Assembly (NCBI GenBank): GCA_036346205.1
Contig: JARFJB010002414.1
Span: forward strand, 1-64,000
Direction: 5' to 3'
Source: Vesta saturnalis
Lineage: Eukaryota; Arthropoda; Insecta; Coleoptera; Lampyridae
DNA: 64,000 nt
Shown here: one piece after another, positions 1 through 10,904 of the stretch
Position numbering within the stretch: the stretch's first letter is position 1
Layout of the letters: every line of letters starts with the position of its first letter
The notes under the pieces: model-generated
Database searches by the model: none
What the model saw: only the letters and a program-made list of their open reading frames with translations
What the model was told of the DNA's origin: nothing
Program-made: the position numbers and the translations under genes

Positions 1-75
1 ATATTAATTGGAAAAAACCGAAAATAAAACTGTTGCTATGTATCCATAAGCTATTGTGGTTACATTTTATATAGT

Positions 76-672
76 TATACTGTGAAGCGTATCGCGACTT
101 TCCCGGCCACTAGACAATCCCGGCTAAGGACTTTCCCGGTTTTCGATTTTCCTTACATAAGACCTTCCCTACTACGACTTTTCCGGCCATCGAGGATTCC
201 TGCTTTAGACGTTCCCTATTACGACTTTCTCAGCCACTAAATTTAAGCATTTCTAATCAAATCTATTTGTTCTCTCATAAAATTTATGAATTATTTGTTA
301 TTGAATGTAGCGACGCATATTACTGTAAAGCTAACGCCGCCAAGGGATAACTGTCGCGAAAAGGATGTCGGGGTGAGTCAGATAGGTTAGAGTAGATTTT
401 AGTTTTCCTTTTTATTCCTTGCTTATTTCCATTTTTATTTCGTTGCGAATGGACAATCGCTAAGGGATAACTGTCACGGAAAGGATGTCGGGGTGAGTCA
501 GATAGGTTGGTAACTTTAGTGGCCGAGAAAGTCGTAGTAGGTAACGTATAGCGGAGGGATCTTCGGTGACCGGGAAAGTCTTAGTATGGAAGGTATTATG
601 TAGAGAAAGTCGAAAGTTGGGAAAATCCTATCCGATGGTCAATGGTCTGAAAGTCGCAGATTCACTGTGAAG
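76..672. mobile_element. Foldback element with ~160-bp imperfect inverted arms
   Basis: The left arm (about 76-238) and the right arm (about 513-672) are inverted copies of each other. Both are built from repeated ACGACTTTCYCGGCCA-like blocks, so each arm is itself internally repetitive. There is no ORF between them. The spacer holds a separate direct repeat (342-389 and 462-509). This is the layout of a non-autonomous foldback transposon. I cannot see a clear target-site duplication, so the outer edges are approximate. Confidence 0.6.
342..509. repeat. Two 48-bp direct repeats inside the foldback spacer
   Basis: A block beginning AAGGGATAACTGTC and ending GAGTCAGATAGGTT occurs at 342-389 and again at 462-509, period 120 bp, with only one or two differences. 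It sits exactly between the inverted arms. Confidence 0.75.
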
Positions 673-699
673 ACTTCCACAGTCATTAGTTTCTATAGT

Positions 700-3600
700 T
701 CTTACATTTTAGGCTGTTTTTTGTTTTAAATTGTATGTCTTGTTGTTTCATAGTAAAGTAAATAAGAAATGTTATTTTAGGTAAGTATTTTTAACAGGCA
801 ATAAACTCAAATTACTGCCTGTGTAAGGCAGTAATTTGTTTTTTTTTATTTTGTGTCACGTTTGGCAACACTGTATACTGTCATATGCGAGGAGAAGAGA
901 TTTGGCATATTATAATTGTTTACAAAATAGCTTGATTCAAAGCAATTTTATTTTCTATTTTTATGTATCAAATATGAATCATCAGCAAATTTTTTGATTT
1001 AATCGTGTATAGAACACTCCCAGGTACGTACCTCTAAATAAAAATTATTGAAATTCTGTGGGTCGTATATCGATATAGACCCATTTTAATAATACTTGAG
1101 TTATTGAAGTTTTATTCATCATTATTGAATACAGAGAATTTCACCAAGTACATTTGTATCTTACTATCTTCTAATTCTTTGCGATGATCGTATATACTTA
1201 ATAAAATTTTTCCATGTTTGTAGTTGGTTTAAACGTTTTACAACATTTCATTACAATGAAATAATACCAAATACCTACCAGCGACTCTTAACAAACTGAA
1301 ATCTATTTTATTTCTAATTTTTGATTTAATAATGTTCATGTGAGAAAATATCCTTTCCACTGTGGCATTACAGTCAAACTCAACGTAACTAACCAGTGGC
1401 GGTGACAACGGTTTTCAAGCTAAACAGCAAGGGTGACAACTGCACTAAATCAGTTGAATGATTAATTGAACGACTAGAACGATGGTGTAGTGTCGTCACC
1501 TAATAGTTTAAAAAAAATATCGCCCAAATTAGGATAATCGCCACGCTTCTACAAATGAATCGCATATTCACATTTTAATTCGCCCAAGTTGGCAACTCTG
1601 GCGGAGATGGAGACAGTGGCGTAGGTGAGAAGTAAACTATATAAAGTACTGACCCATTTGAAAATCTATCTTTACAAAATCATAATTAGATACCAAACAC
1701 TAAAATCATAAAATGTTTATTTGTTACTCAATAGTAAACATGCATCAACAAAACTACATAATTTTGATTTATTTCAATTAAAATAAAATATAGAAATGTT
1801 ATTGTTGCTACAGACATGGGGGTATTAGATATAAGGAAATAATCACTGACATTAATTCATATTACAGCGTCAATTTCAATCAATGTTTGTCAAAATGCTA
1901 CGAGTGTTTCCCAATAAAAAAATATACCTTTAATTTTGATAAGAAACAATTGAATCTCTGAATAAAAATGATCAATCGATAAAATTTATTTACAAATTGT
2001 TTCTTAAAAATTGGAATCTCGTTTTACTACAGCCTTAGTGTTACCACTAGTGATAAAATGGGATTTCATTGTAACACTAAAATGAACCACTTTTGACAAT
2101 TAACATGCATGTCAAAAAGATATGTTGTAACTAAATTACAAAATAGTATATTAAAATTCAAGTATCACAATGTTAGTATTATTGGGTGAGGGCGTCGAGT
2201 GTCCTAAAGCACGAGCACGGGAATACGCATTATGAAACGTGTGTTTTATACAATTTTTTCTAATTCTGATTGTTATAAATCAATGTTAGAAATTGCAATT
2301 TGCTAATTTGCATTATTGTCAGATTGAATGTTTGTATGTTGGCTACACTGATAGTAAACTGGCATTTAGAAATTGACAATTTTTCTCATAATCTTTAGAG
2401 GTTAGGTCTAACAGCTATATGAAAAACCTCCAAATCCAGGTAGCCAATACCATAAATCGAAATGCGCCAAAAACTGTAAATTAAAGTTTGCGTTGTGCAT
2501 GATTATCGTTTTGTTTTCACCCCAAAAGAGAACGATAATGTAAACTTTATAATACAGAATTAGTAAAAATATTTTATAGGATCGTTCATTACAATATTTG
2601 GTACGCGTACTGAACATTTTTTAAACAAGTACCTTATGATGAAATTAACGATCCTTTAAAAATAGATGACTACGTAAATGTATTATTGTAAGACTCATTT
2701 TAATTCCACATTAAAAGTTAGAGCTAAAATTCGAACTAAAATAAGTAGAACTAGTAATGCCACTGATTTTGTTAGTTACCTTGAAATTAATCCCTCTTTA
2801 TGTTTGGTTAAGAATGGTATGAAATTTTGTTAAGAGAAGTTATTATTTTAAAGTGACAATTACCTTAAATGTACTAGAAACTGTGATTTAAATGTGGTAC
2901 TGATATATTTAGGTATTTTACATTATTGAAATTTATGGAAAACTTTTTGCAGTTTACGTTAATGGGCTATGCTTTTTAACACATGACATAGATAGATATG
3001 CGTTTAATGACGTTGACGAAGCCCTTTAATGCTAAATGGTTGGTTGAAATTCACTGTTTTCAATATATTCTATTTACTAAATTGTAGTGGCTATCGAGGT
3101 TTTATTAAACACAGTACTGTCAATACAACTTTCTGTTATGTTTTATGACCCTTCTTGTGTTTTAAAAGCCGCAGATTACCACTTGCAGAATAGTGGGGGG
3201 AAATAATACGGCAAGTAATTCACTAACATTATTAATCCATTAAACATAGAAGTGTATTAAGAAATTTCATGCATCATCAATAGATGGTATTTATGACGTT
3301 ATTTCATTGTATCGTTTACTTTTCAAAAATGAAAATTACAATTTAGTGGAGAAGTAACATGTTCTTACACGGCATTTAAAAGTTTCTTTAAATAACAATA
3401 TAAGTGTATGTTTACCTAAATTTGCATTTTAAAACACCTAAAAATTGAGGTGAATTCTAGATTAATAGAACAAGTAGGCTTGAATTTTCTATTAAGTGCT
3501 GTTACTACAACTAAAAAATAGAGTACATTATACTTAATACTTCAAAATCACGTAAAAATGTGTATCTATTTTACACAATATTCATCATCACCATACAAAT

Positions 3601-3726
3601 GTAACAATTTGTAATAATTTTTTGACATTGTCCTTTATACTATACGAAACAAATCATTGAGGCTAACTCAGTGAAGCTAAACTTCTTCAGTGTTACCAAA
3701 TTAAGAATTTTAATTTTCGTTGAACC

Positions 3727-3728
<2 letters not shown>
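700..3728. other. No recognisable gene; one T-tailed hairpin
   Basis: AT-rich intergenic DNA. No ORF in it resembles a protein I know. The one structured spot is a perfect 11-bp hairpin (AAATTACTGCC / GGCAGTAATTT) near 810-838, followed by a run of T. Confidence 0.6.

Positions 3729-3788
<60 letters not shown>
3729..3788. repeat. (TA)n microsatellite
   Basis: About 30 TA units directly abut the left end of the foldback element at 3,789. A matching (TA)n tract abuts its right end. Confidence 0.95.
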
Positions 3789-3792
<4 letters not shown>

Positions 3793-5065
3793 TTTCCACG
3801 GTAGGCGTTCGTTAGAAGATTATGTGGTTAGAAACAATTTAGAAATCTGAATTTTTGGACTTAAGGGTTATTTAAGATTCTCTTTCATTCTAAAATATTT
3901 TCAAGGTCATGTTACTTCCGGTTATACCGGAAGTCGCCACTAACTTCCTTATTTTAAATGGAACACCCTGTATATTATTTTATTTTTGGATTCTTGACAA
4001 AATTTTAGGATAAGTCTTGTAAGAGTTTCCTATTCCTTTTTTCAACTGTTTCTTAGATATCTTGATTTTTTCCAAAATTTTGAAAGATGTAACCCTATTT
4101 TCAACACTGCTTGTCTTACTTATTTTTGACTGATGGAAAGTGCTTCTGGAGTAGACAGAAGCATAAGAACTATACTTTTCAAATACTCATTGACAATTGA
4201 TTCATTGCATACATGGTGTTCAAAATTTGATGAACTATTAAACAATTTTCAAAGTTGAAAAACTTTGTTAATTCAAATGTGACACCCTGTATATTATTGG
4301 ATGAATAGATGCAGCATTTAGTTATGCATCGTTTGGCTATAACATTACCTATACCTATTATCGACAATTTTCTTGTTAATTAATATTTTCTACTTTAATG
4401 TGATTTTTGACAGAAACTGAAATGTTTTTCAAAAATAAAATGAACTTAATTCAAACTACACAAATTCTATTTTATTAAAACAATGAAATAAAACAAGAAG
4501 ATAACAAAATTGAGAGCATAATAACAAATGAAAAACATAAAACAATTATTTGAACATAACTAGAAGAAAAGTGATAAAAAAGATAAAATGAATCATTACA
4601 AATGTTCCACATGACCGCCAATTGTTTAATAGTTCATCAAATTTTGAACACCATGTATGCAATAAATCAATTGTCAATGCGTATTTCAAAAGTATAGTTC
4701 TTATGCTTCTGTCTACTCCAGAAGCACTTTCCATCAGTCAAAAATAAGTAAGACAAGCAGTGTTACATCTTTCCAAATTTTTGAAAAAATCAAGATATCT
4801 AAGAAACAGTTGAAAAAAGGAATAGGAAACCCTTATAAGACTTATCCTAAAATTTTGTCAAGAATCCAAAAATAAAATAATATACAGGGTGTTCCATTTA
4901 AAATCAGGAAGTTAGTGGCGACTTCCGATATAACCGGAAGTAACACGACCTTGAAAATATTTTAGAATGAAAGAGAATCTTAAATAACCCTTAAGTCCAA
5001 AAATTCAGATTTCTAAATTGTTTCTAACCACATAATCTTCTAACGAACGCCTACCGTGGAAAACC

Positions 5066-5068
<3 letters not shown>
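3789..5068. mobile_element. Large foldback element with ~450-bp inverted arms between two TA microsatellites
   Basis: The left arm (3,789-about 4,246) is repeated almost perfectly, reverse-complemented, at about 4,619-5,068. The outer termini read GGGTTTTCCACGGTAGGCG in both directions. Each arm also contains an inner ACAGGGTGTTCC motif of the kind seen at termini of TA-targeting transposons. The spacer of about 370 bp has no coding potential. Short ORFs in the arms are mirror copies of one another and are not genes. Both ends abut (TA)n tracts, so either the element inserted into a TA microsatellite or it carries one at each end. Confidence 0.8.

Positions 5069-5120
<52 letters not shown>
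5069..5120. repeat. (TA)n microsatellite
   Basis: About 26 TA units abut the right end of the foldback element. Confidence 0.95.
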
Positions 5121-5125
<5 letters not shown>

Positions 5126-5152
5126 CTTTTAAAGTACAAACAGTAAAAGATC

Positions 5153-5224
5153 AACTTGAGTTGGACTTGAACCCACGATCCGTACTTTGCTAGAGAGGGG
5201 CACTTCCAACTGAGCTATCGAGGA
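5153..5224 (-). repeat. tRNA-like sequence, degenerate
   Basis: Read on the - strand this shows a box A (TAGCTCAGTTGGAAG), an anticodon-loop-like CTAGCAA, and a box B (GGTTCAAGTCC) at tRNA spacing. The acceptor and anticodon stems no longer pair well. It is the most diverged member of the repeat seen three times at 51.7-52.4 kb. It is most likely a tRNA pseudogene or SINE head rather than a working tRNA. Confidence 0.55.
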
Positions 5225-5461
5225 GGCAAGTCACACTCGTTTTAAACTTAAACTGTATGTACTTACCTAGTTACGATGTATTACAATTGTTAAACACATT
5301 GAAGGATCACAGTCAACTTTTGTGTATGTCATGTGAGCCCGGAATAAAAAATAAAACGACAAATTTAAACGTAATACTTTTTTCGCAAGATGTATATTGG
5401 CAATTAAATTGTAACTTACTGTCATATGTCATCAAGAGACAATTCTGTACGGTTTGGTAGT

Positions 5462-5476
5462 TAATTAATTAATTAA

Positions 5477-5524
<48 letters not shown>
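5462..5524. repeat. (TTAA)n then (TA)n microsatellite
   Basis: Several TTAA units run into about 20 TA units. The tract ends exactly where homology to the transposase fragment at 5,525 begins. Confidence 0.9.
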
Positions 5525-5530
<6 letters not shown>

Positions 5531-5756
5531 CCGTTTCTAATTCTCCATATAGGTTAGATTCTGTAAAAACAGCAGCGTCATGTCTTCGCTCAGGCCACTT
5601 CAGGCTAACAATTACTCCATCTGGACGTAGTAGTGACTGGTACTTTATGCAGTATAGTCTTTTATACCCTGAGTGGTACTTTTCCTGATCAATGGTAGGG
5701 TTACAAATAGCTCTTTTAGTGCCGTCAATGAAACCCCAGCAGTGCTGCTCTTGCAT
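5525..5756 (-). pseudogene. PIF/Harbinger transposase fragment (DDE_Tnp_4 type)
   Basis: About 77 residues match the core of Harbinger-type DDE transposases. GFIDGTKRAICNP gives the first catalytic Asp region, YHSGYKRLYCIKYQ follows, and PERRHDAAVF gives the second Asp. A complete transposase has 350-400 residues, so this is an internal slice, cut at its C-terminal side by the TA microsatellite. Upstream on this strand (above 5,757) the frame meets an AG-like acceptor and no further homology, so it may be one exon. It is non-functional as it stands. Confidence 0.8.
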
Positions 5757-6290
5757 ATCTAATTACCTGCAATAAAAAAATGCAATTAATATTTTATTAT
5801 GGGAGACTTTTTTTGGAAGATAAGGGTTGAGTTTTTGAACAAATTTATAACCCAGCGGCTTGAAAAGTAATAAACAAATAATAACATTAATCTAATTTAG
5901 TGTGAAATGGCTCTATAGATACACAAAGAAAACATGATTGTTGCATTTATATGCAAATCCTATGAAATTACGGTTCCTTTCAAACCCATGCCAGGTACGT
6001 TTGTTAAAACTCATACAATCATAAGATAAACGTTAAAGTACAAAAACCTCTCCTTTTGTCTAGGTTTTAACTCAAACACGAACATTTTTGTAAGTACAAT
6101 AATTGCTAAACCAATTTCTGAATTGGAATTAATAGTAAACAAATAATAATCAAACCAGTAGAAGTGTAAAATGGCTTATAGAAAAAAGGCGCGCAAATAG
6201 TATTTAGGATTACTAGAGCATTGAAGTTCTAGAAAAAATAGGGTTCCTTTGTACGATTGTTAAAACTCATATAAGTAAACTAAAAATGAA
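5757..6290. other. No recognisable feature
   Basis: AT-rich. No protein similarity or clear repeat noticed. Confidence 0.5.
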
Positions 6291-6379
6291 AATAGTCAAA
6301 CAGACTCTGATGTTGAACTTGAATGAATAAGCTTGAAAGACTGTGTTGTCAATTGTGCCGTGCAGATATGTGGAAGAGC

Positions 6380-7680
6380 AACTGTAGATAGGCAGAAAAA
6401 ATGCACTTGGTGGAAAAAATCGGTAAAAAAAGGCAGTATGTAAGAAAAAAGATGCGACATGGCAATGATTGCTGCAAAAAATGAGTGAGAAAAAGCATTG
6501 TATGAGGTGTACAAATTAAGAAACAAAGCAGCGAAGGAGGCAGTGAGAATAAGTAAAGAAGAAGTGATGGCTGTGGAAGGAGGGAAAATGCAAAATGATT
6601 TTGAGGGAATCAAAAAACTCTTCTGGAAATAGACCAAAAATACAAAACGTGGTCTAAAACAGGACGCTGTAGGAGTGTGAATACTAGCAACGAAATAGTG
6701 GGGGAAGAGTTGTGAAGTGAGGAAAATGCTGCCAAGAATATTTCGGAAAACTATACAGTAGTGAGGAAAATAAGACTGAAGGGTTCAACAAGGAGAATGT
6801 AGAAGGATGAACGAAACTGAGAAAGATATTGGAATAAATGAGGTAGAGAAAACGGCACGAAGATTGAAAAACGGTAAAGGAGCAGGCGTAAATGAAATCA
6901 CTGGTGAAATGCTAAAGTGTGGAGGTGCAAAGCTTATACAAAGATTGTGTGAATTATTTTTTGTATGCCTTAAGTGTGGAAAAATGCCGAGTGATTGGAA
7001 GAGCGCGATCACTGTATCACTGTATAAGTGTAAGGGGAACAAGAGTGATTGCAAGAACTGCAGAGGAATAAGTTTGCTCAGTGTACCTGGTAAAGTATTT
7101 GGAAGAATACGGATTGATAGACTACGAGGAACTACACGAACTAAGATTTGGGATGTGTAGAGTGGCATTATGCCAGGGAGAGGACGTGTTGATCAGATGG
7201 TTGCTCTCCAGCAAGTGATCGAAAAGTGTTTTAAGTGTAAAAAGGAAGCTGTACTGTGCGTTTGTAGTTCTGGATAAAGCACATGACGGAGTGAATAGGG
7301 AGAATCTGTGGGAAATATTAAATCAATATGGCGTAAGTAAATGTCTAATGAACGGAATAAGAGCAGTATAGAACGGTAGACGGGCATGTGTTTGGGTGAG
7401 AGGAGGTGTGAGGCGACAAGGCTGTGTGACGTCACCGTGGTTGTTCAATGTATGCATGGATAAATGTGTTAGGCGAGCATGTTCCGATACAAATGATACA
7501 AATGAATGGTTGGTGACATAAATGTACGAGTTCTGGTGTATGCAGATGACACAGTCTTATTAAGTGACAATGCGGCATACAGACACACGTTATAAATATG
7601 TGGTTGGTTAAAGCCGATGCAGTGGAAGTAATAGGTGATGCTGAGACACAAGTTGAATCGATGGTGGTGGAAGTAAATCA
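6380..7680 (+). pseudogene. Non-LTR retrotransposon (LINE) reverse transcriptase, decayed
   Basis: The region before about 6,800 reads as the charged linker between endonuclease and reverse transcriptase, with several stops. At 6,807-7,160 an open stretch holds RT blocks: NGKGAGVNEITGEMLKCGG, MPSDWKSAITVSLYK, then NCRGISLLSVPGKV. Past the stop at 7,159 the homology continues through shifted frames: GRGRVDQMVALQQVIEK, RRQGCVTSPWLFNVCMDK, and the catalytic box VLVYADDTVLL near 7,530. Stops and at least two frameshifts make it dead. It could belong to the same clade as the - strand endonuclease at 32.3-32.8 kb, but no overlap exists to prove it. Confidence 0.85.
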
Positions 7681-7789
7681 ACCAGTGGAATAGTAAATGA
7701 CGATGATATTACTGAAAGTGTAGATATAGGAAGTATACTAAAAATTGATCAGGATGTACAAGTACATAAAAAACGAAAAAAAAACGCAG

Positions 7790-8086
7790 AATCATTTCAA
7801 TAAATTTTGTCAATCATGCTTAACTGTTCTAGAATTTAGTGGATGGTTAATGAAATCAAGCAGCATAAAGACCAATCATGAATATGCTTTTTGTAAAGTT
7901 TGTAATGTCGATATAACTGCTCACAAGAACGATATTCGCAAGCACAGTGCATCTGAAAAGCATATTTACCATAACAATCAAATAGTTAGGAATAAAAAAG
8001 TTACATATATATGTTGTAGGGGCTTGCGTAAGCTGTGTGGGTGGTTCTGCTGCAAGGTCCTCCTGATAATTATCATGCTGGATTAA
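7790..8086 (+). pseudogene. BED/TTF-type zinc-finger remnant of a transposase
   Basis: The reading frame contains FCKVC, then HKNDIRKHSASEKH, a C2H2 arrangement preceded by a hydrophobic/Trp segment (FSGWLMKS). This is the usual N-terminal finger of hAT-like and related transposon proteins. No catalytic domain follows. The frame runs into unrelated sequence from about 8,010. The start at 7,745 is only the nearest ATG. Function as a host gene is unlikely. Confidence 0.55.
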
Positions 8087-8430
8087 TGTAAGATTTTTCC
8101 CACCATATTGAATGGGTCGAAGTGTTGGTGGTAGCGGCTCCGGTGCGGTAGCAACAACAACTGGTGGAATACTAGAAAATAATAATAAATTACATTAATA
8201 ATGTGTTAATCAATACATAAATTGGTACTCACTTTTCAAAAAATCTAGCAAAATGATCATCCTCTGATTGAGATAGGAGGAGTCGAGGGATGTGCTGTGG
8301 TGAGTGGAGGTATCGGGGCTGTTTAAGGTTACAGCAAAATGTTCTGCAGGATATTAACTTCCTTCTTCTCCTTCTTCAGCGATAATTTAGATTTCTTAGT
8401 AGGTGGAGGCACCATCACCATGAGTACTAC
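8030..8430 (-). pseudogene. Two-exon coding remnant, BESS-like tail, unidentified
   Basis: On the - strand, a lysine-rich N-terminus starting MVMVPPPTKKSKLSLKK (about 8,420) leads, with one frameshift, to SQSEDDHFARFFEK. A GTGAGT donor follows at about 8,235. After a short AT-rich gap a proline-rich piece (IPPVVVATAPEPLPP) runs to about 8,030. The acidic DDHFARFF segment resembles the BESS motif of MADF-BESS regulatory proteins, which also occur as the DNA-binding partner ORF in some transposons. Identification is tentative. Confidence 0.3.
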
Positions 8431-8607
8431 TAGGTAATGAATGAGTATTCGCATAAAACTTTAACCCTTATATACATGTAAATCTGCTAACGTTAACTGA
8501 ATTGGGCAAAAGTGGAAGTGGTTACTATGGGCGAAATTGACCTTTGTAGACAAAGGTGAGGCAGCATAAGACATGAGAAAGGTATTGATGTCAGTAAACG
8601 CTACAAA

Positions 8608-8845
8608 GTATGCATCTGTCTGTAGCTATTGCAGCGTAATCTAAAGCGTGCGACAATCATGAGTAGCATCGGCAATAGACATTATCAGTAACGAAAGTGC
8701 AATATATGCGTCTGTCTGAGGCTCTTACATCGTAATCTAAAGCGTGTGAAAAGTATTCCACAATCATGAGTAGCAGACGTGATATCAGCAATAGATATTC
8801 TCAGTACAGGAAGTGCAATGTATGTGTATGCCTGAGGCTCTTTCC
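8608..8845. repeat. ~115-bp tandem repeat, about two copies
   Basis: A block containing TCGTAATCTAAAGCGTG, ATCATGAGTAGCA and GAAGTGCAAT occurs at about 8,608-8,702 and 8,703-8,820 with small indels. A third partial start follows (GCCTGAGGCTCTTTCCAC). It lies just outside the first polymerase ORF, where a Polinton terminal or subterminal repeat would be expected. Confidence 0.65.
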
Positions 8846-8888
8846 ACAAGTTATAACCAGTTTGACCTAGAATGCAGGTTTATATGAC

Positions 8889-8895
8889 TATATAA
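8889..8895 (+). promoter_or_regulatory. Possible TATA box upstream of the polymerase ORF
   Basis: A TATATAA hexamer-type box stands in a short stretch that is less AT-biased than most of the window. It lies about 180 bases before the first plausible ATG (9,077). It is only a sequence resemblance. Confidence 0.2.
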
Positions 8896-9076
8896 GCAGA
8901 TAAAGAGCAGTTTTATACCACTTAATATATTGCACTCGTAACAAGAATGTTAATTGTAAACCTAAAGTATTTCTATAGTTATAATAAATATTTGCTACAA
9001 GTCCATTACTGCATAATCGACAGTGTGTGCGCGCTTCATATTTTCATATTGTTGGATACAGTTTTGAAGGTAATTA

Positions 9077-10160
9077 TGAGCGGGGTTATACCGAATAGTG
9101 GTGATGTGAATTTAACAAGGCTTATTATTCCATTGTTGAAAACAAAAAATGAATTTGTAAACCACACTCGTATAATTAGCACTAATATTAAGATGTTGCA
9201 AGATATAATTCAAAATTTATTTGGAGACAAATGAGAATTTGCTTAGGCTCGAAAGCAATTTATCATTGTTAAAATGTTACCTTGTGAGAGTTAAACGGTT
9301 AAAGAACGCTTCGGAGAAAACAGGAAATGGAATTGTCACTAAAAAACGTATACGCAAATTAGGTTGGTTCTCTCTAGATCCATGTTTTAATGGTAGATTG
9401 CTTACGGGAATTATAGTCAATATAGCAAACATCAAGGACCCTCTTATTTTTTTACAAAATGCATACAATAGTTCTGCACGAGAGGTTAAATTAATGCTAG
9501 GCCAATCGATGCTAAAGGTGAATGTCCTTTTAGCCTGCAATTTTATACTCCCTCAAAATCAAGATATCGAGTTGAAGACTTTTGCCATAAAAAATTACGT
9601 CATTGATGTTGCGACCAATTTACGTATGTGGTATAGTGAAAATGTTTATTATAAAGTGCAAAAAAAAATTAGAGGAGTTTTCCGAAAGGGATTCTGGTTG
9701 GGCATTACATGAAGTGTTACATTTAAAGCATGCGATAGTGAATGTTAAAAATGACGACAAGTATTGCTTCCTGTGGGCTGTTCTTTCAGCATTATATCCC
9801 GCGCGACACCATACGGTAAGGATGATAAGTTATCCTCATTTTATAGATGTTTTGAATTATGATTCAATTCACTTCCCCATTAAATTAGATGATGTAAAAA
9901 AATTCGAAAAATTAAACGACCTCTCCATTAATTTGTTTTGCATTCGAGGGTAAAGTATATTACCATTTGTATTAAGTGAAAATCAAGATAGTGTTAGGGA
10001 ACCTATAAATCTTTTAATACTTTCTGCTAATAATCAAACCGCCGATGATATTAATACAAAAAATACTACTGTCTATCATTTCACGTGGATTTAAAAATAT
10101 GTCAGCTTTTTTTTCTAAACAACTGTCGAATAGGGAACACATAAAATATATTTGTTAAAG
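9077..10160 (+). pseudogene. DNA polymerase B, N-terminal part (Polinton-like)
   Basis: Homology to the N-terminal region of Polinton/adintovirus polymerase B runs through at least four frames. A first piece from 9,077 (MSGVIPNSGDV) shifts near 9,220 into a frame ending 9,712. A second shift at the A9 run near 9,660 leads into FSERDSGWALHEVL and NVKNDDKYCFLWAV. After a stop at 9,951 the homology resumes: SENQDSVREPINLLILS, HFTWI, and SKQLSNREHIKYIC just before the minisatellite at 10,163. The exonuclease domain should follow but is missing from this strand. The first shift could be a wrong base call, since both frames there read well. Confidence 0.75.
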
Positions 10161-10162
10161 AA

Positions 10163-10291
10163 CAGATAGCTGTTTACTCTAAACAGATAGCTGTTTACAC
10201 TGAACAGGTAGCTGTTCACCCTAAACAGATAGCTGTTTACACTAGACAGATAGATGTTTACACTAAACAGATAGCTGTTAATACCTAAACG
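10163..10291. repeat. 21-bp minisatellite of near-palindromic units, ~6 copies
   Basis: The unit is close to AAACAGATAGCTGTTTACACT. Each unit is itself almost a palindrome (AAACAG..CTGTTT), so the array can fold many ways. Six units differ by one to three bases. It lies exactly between two broken parts of the polymerase gene, and the fragment on its right is inverted. Confidence 0.85.
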
Positions 10292-10348
10292 GATTATACT
10301 CTCTAAATCGGCATAAATTCCAAATGGTATCTGTTCTTGGAATGCCAA
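10292..10348 (-). pseudogene. Inverted DNA polymerase B exonuclease-I fragment
   Basis: On the - strand the segment MAFQEQIPFGIYADLES matches the Exo I motif of Polinton-like polymerases (usually a P-F-x-x-YADFE pattern, Asp and Glu being metal ligands). The parts before and after it are on +, so this piece has been inverted. It joins directly to the minisatellite. Confidence 0.6.
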
Positions 10349-10368
10349 AAACTTTTTTATACAATTTT

Positions 10369-10871
10369 CATTATGGCTACACGCTACCTAAGTTTCTCAA
10401 TAATGTCAAGCTCTTGTACACGGATACAGATAGTCTCATATAATATGCCTTTTCAGTTCCCGATATCTATGAATGCAGTAAAGAAGACGTTGATAAATTT
10501 GATACATCTGATTATAGTCCTGGCAAGATCATTGGACTTCCATTAGCAAATAAAAATGTTCCCAGCCGACGAAAATTATGTTAGAATTTGTAGGCCTTCG
10601 TGCAAAAATGTATGCTTACACGTTGATGAAAAAGTAAAGTTGTAAAAAAATCAAAGGGTTCTGCACAAGCAAGTGTCAAACAGATCACGATAAATTATTA
10701 TAAACATGTTTTGTTGGGGTAATAAGGCGATATCAACGTTTGATAAGGTCAAAGAAACGTGATGTGTTTACAATCAAACAAAATAAAGTAATACTTAATC
10801 CTTACGATGATAAACGATTAGTAAATTTTAATTTCACTGATACTAGACCTTGGGGCTATAACTTTATATAG
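10369..10871 (+). pseudogene. DNA polymerase B, C-terminal part (motif C YTDTDS)
   Basis: The frame from 10,369 contains VKLLYTDTDSLIYN, the family-B polymerase motif C with its two catalytic Asp residues. EDVDKFDTSDYSPGKIIGLP follows. A shift near 10,570 leads to LEFVGLRAKMYAYTL, and after stops the C-terminus reads RSKKRDVFTIKQNKV and TRPWGYNFI before a stop at 10,869. The order and spacing fit the end of a Polinton polymerase. The palm segments between Exo I and motif C are absent. Confidence 0.8.
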
Positions 10872-10904
10872 AATTTTCTCTTCTGTTTCAGAAAACAATT
10901 CATT

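Noticed and set aside
4179..4734. Two mirror-image 62-codon ORFs on the - strand
   Set aside because: They lie in the two inverted arms of the foldback element and are mutual reverse-complement artefacts.
6296..7435. Minus-strand ORFs of 80-127 codons
   Set aside because: They are antisense shadows of the LINE reverse transcriptase, which has clear motifs on +.
10115..10348. 77-codon - strand ORF as one protein with heptad repeats (SVNSYLF)
   Set aside because: The repeats are the translation of the 21-bp minisatellite; only the first 19 codons, the Exo I piece, are real homology.
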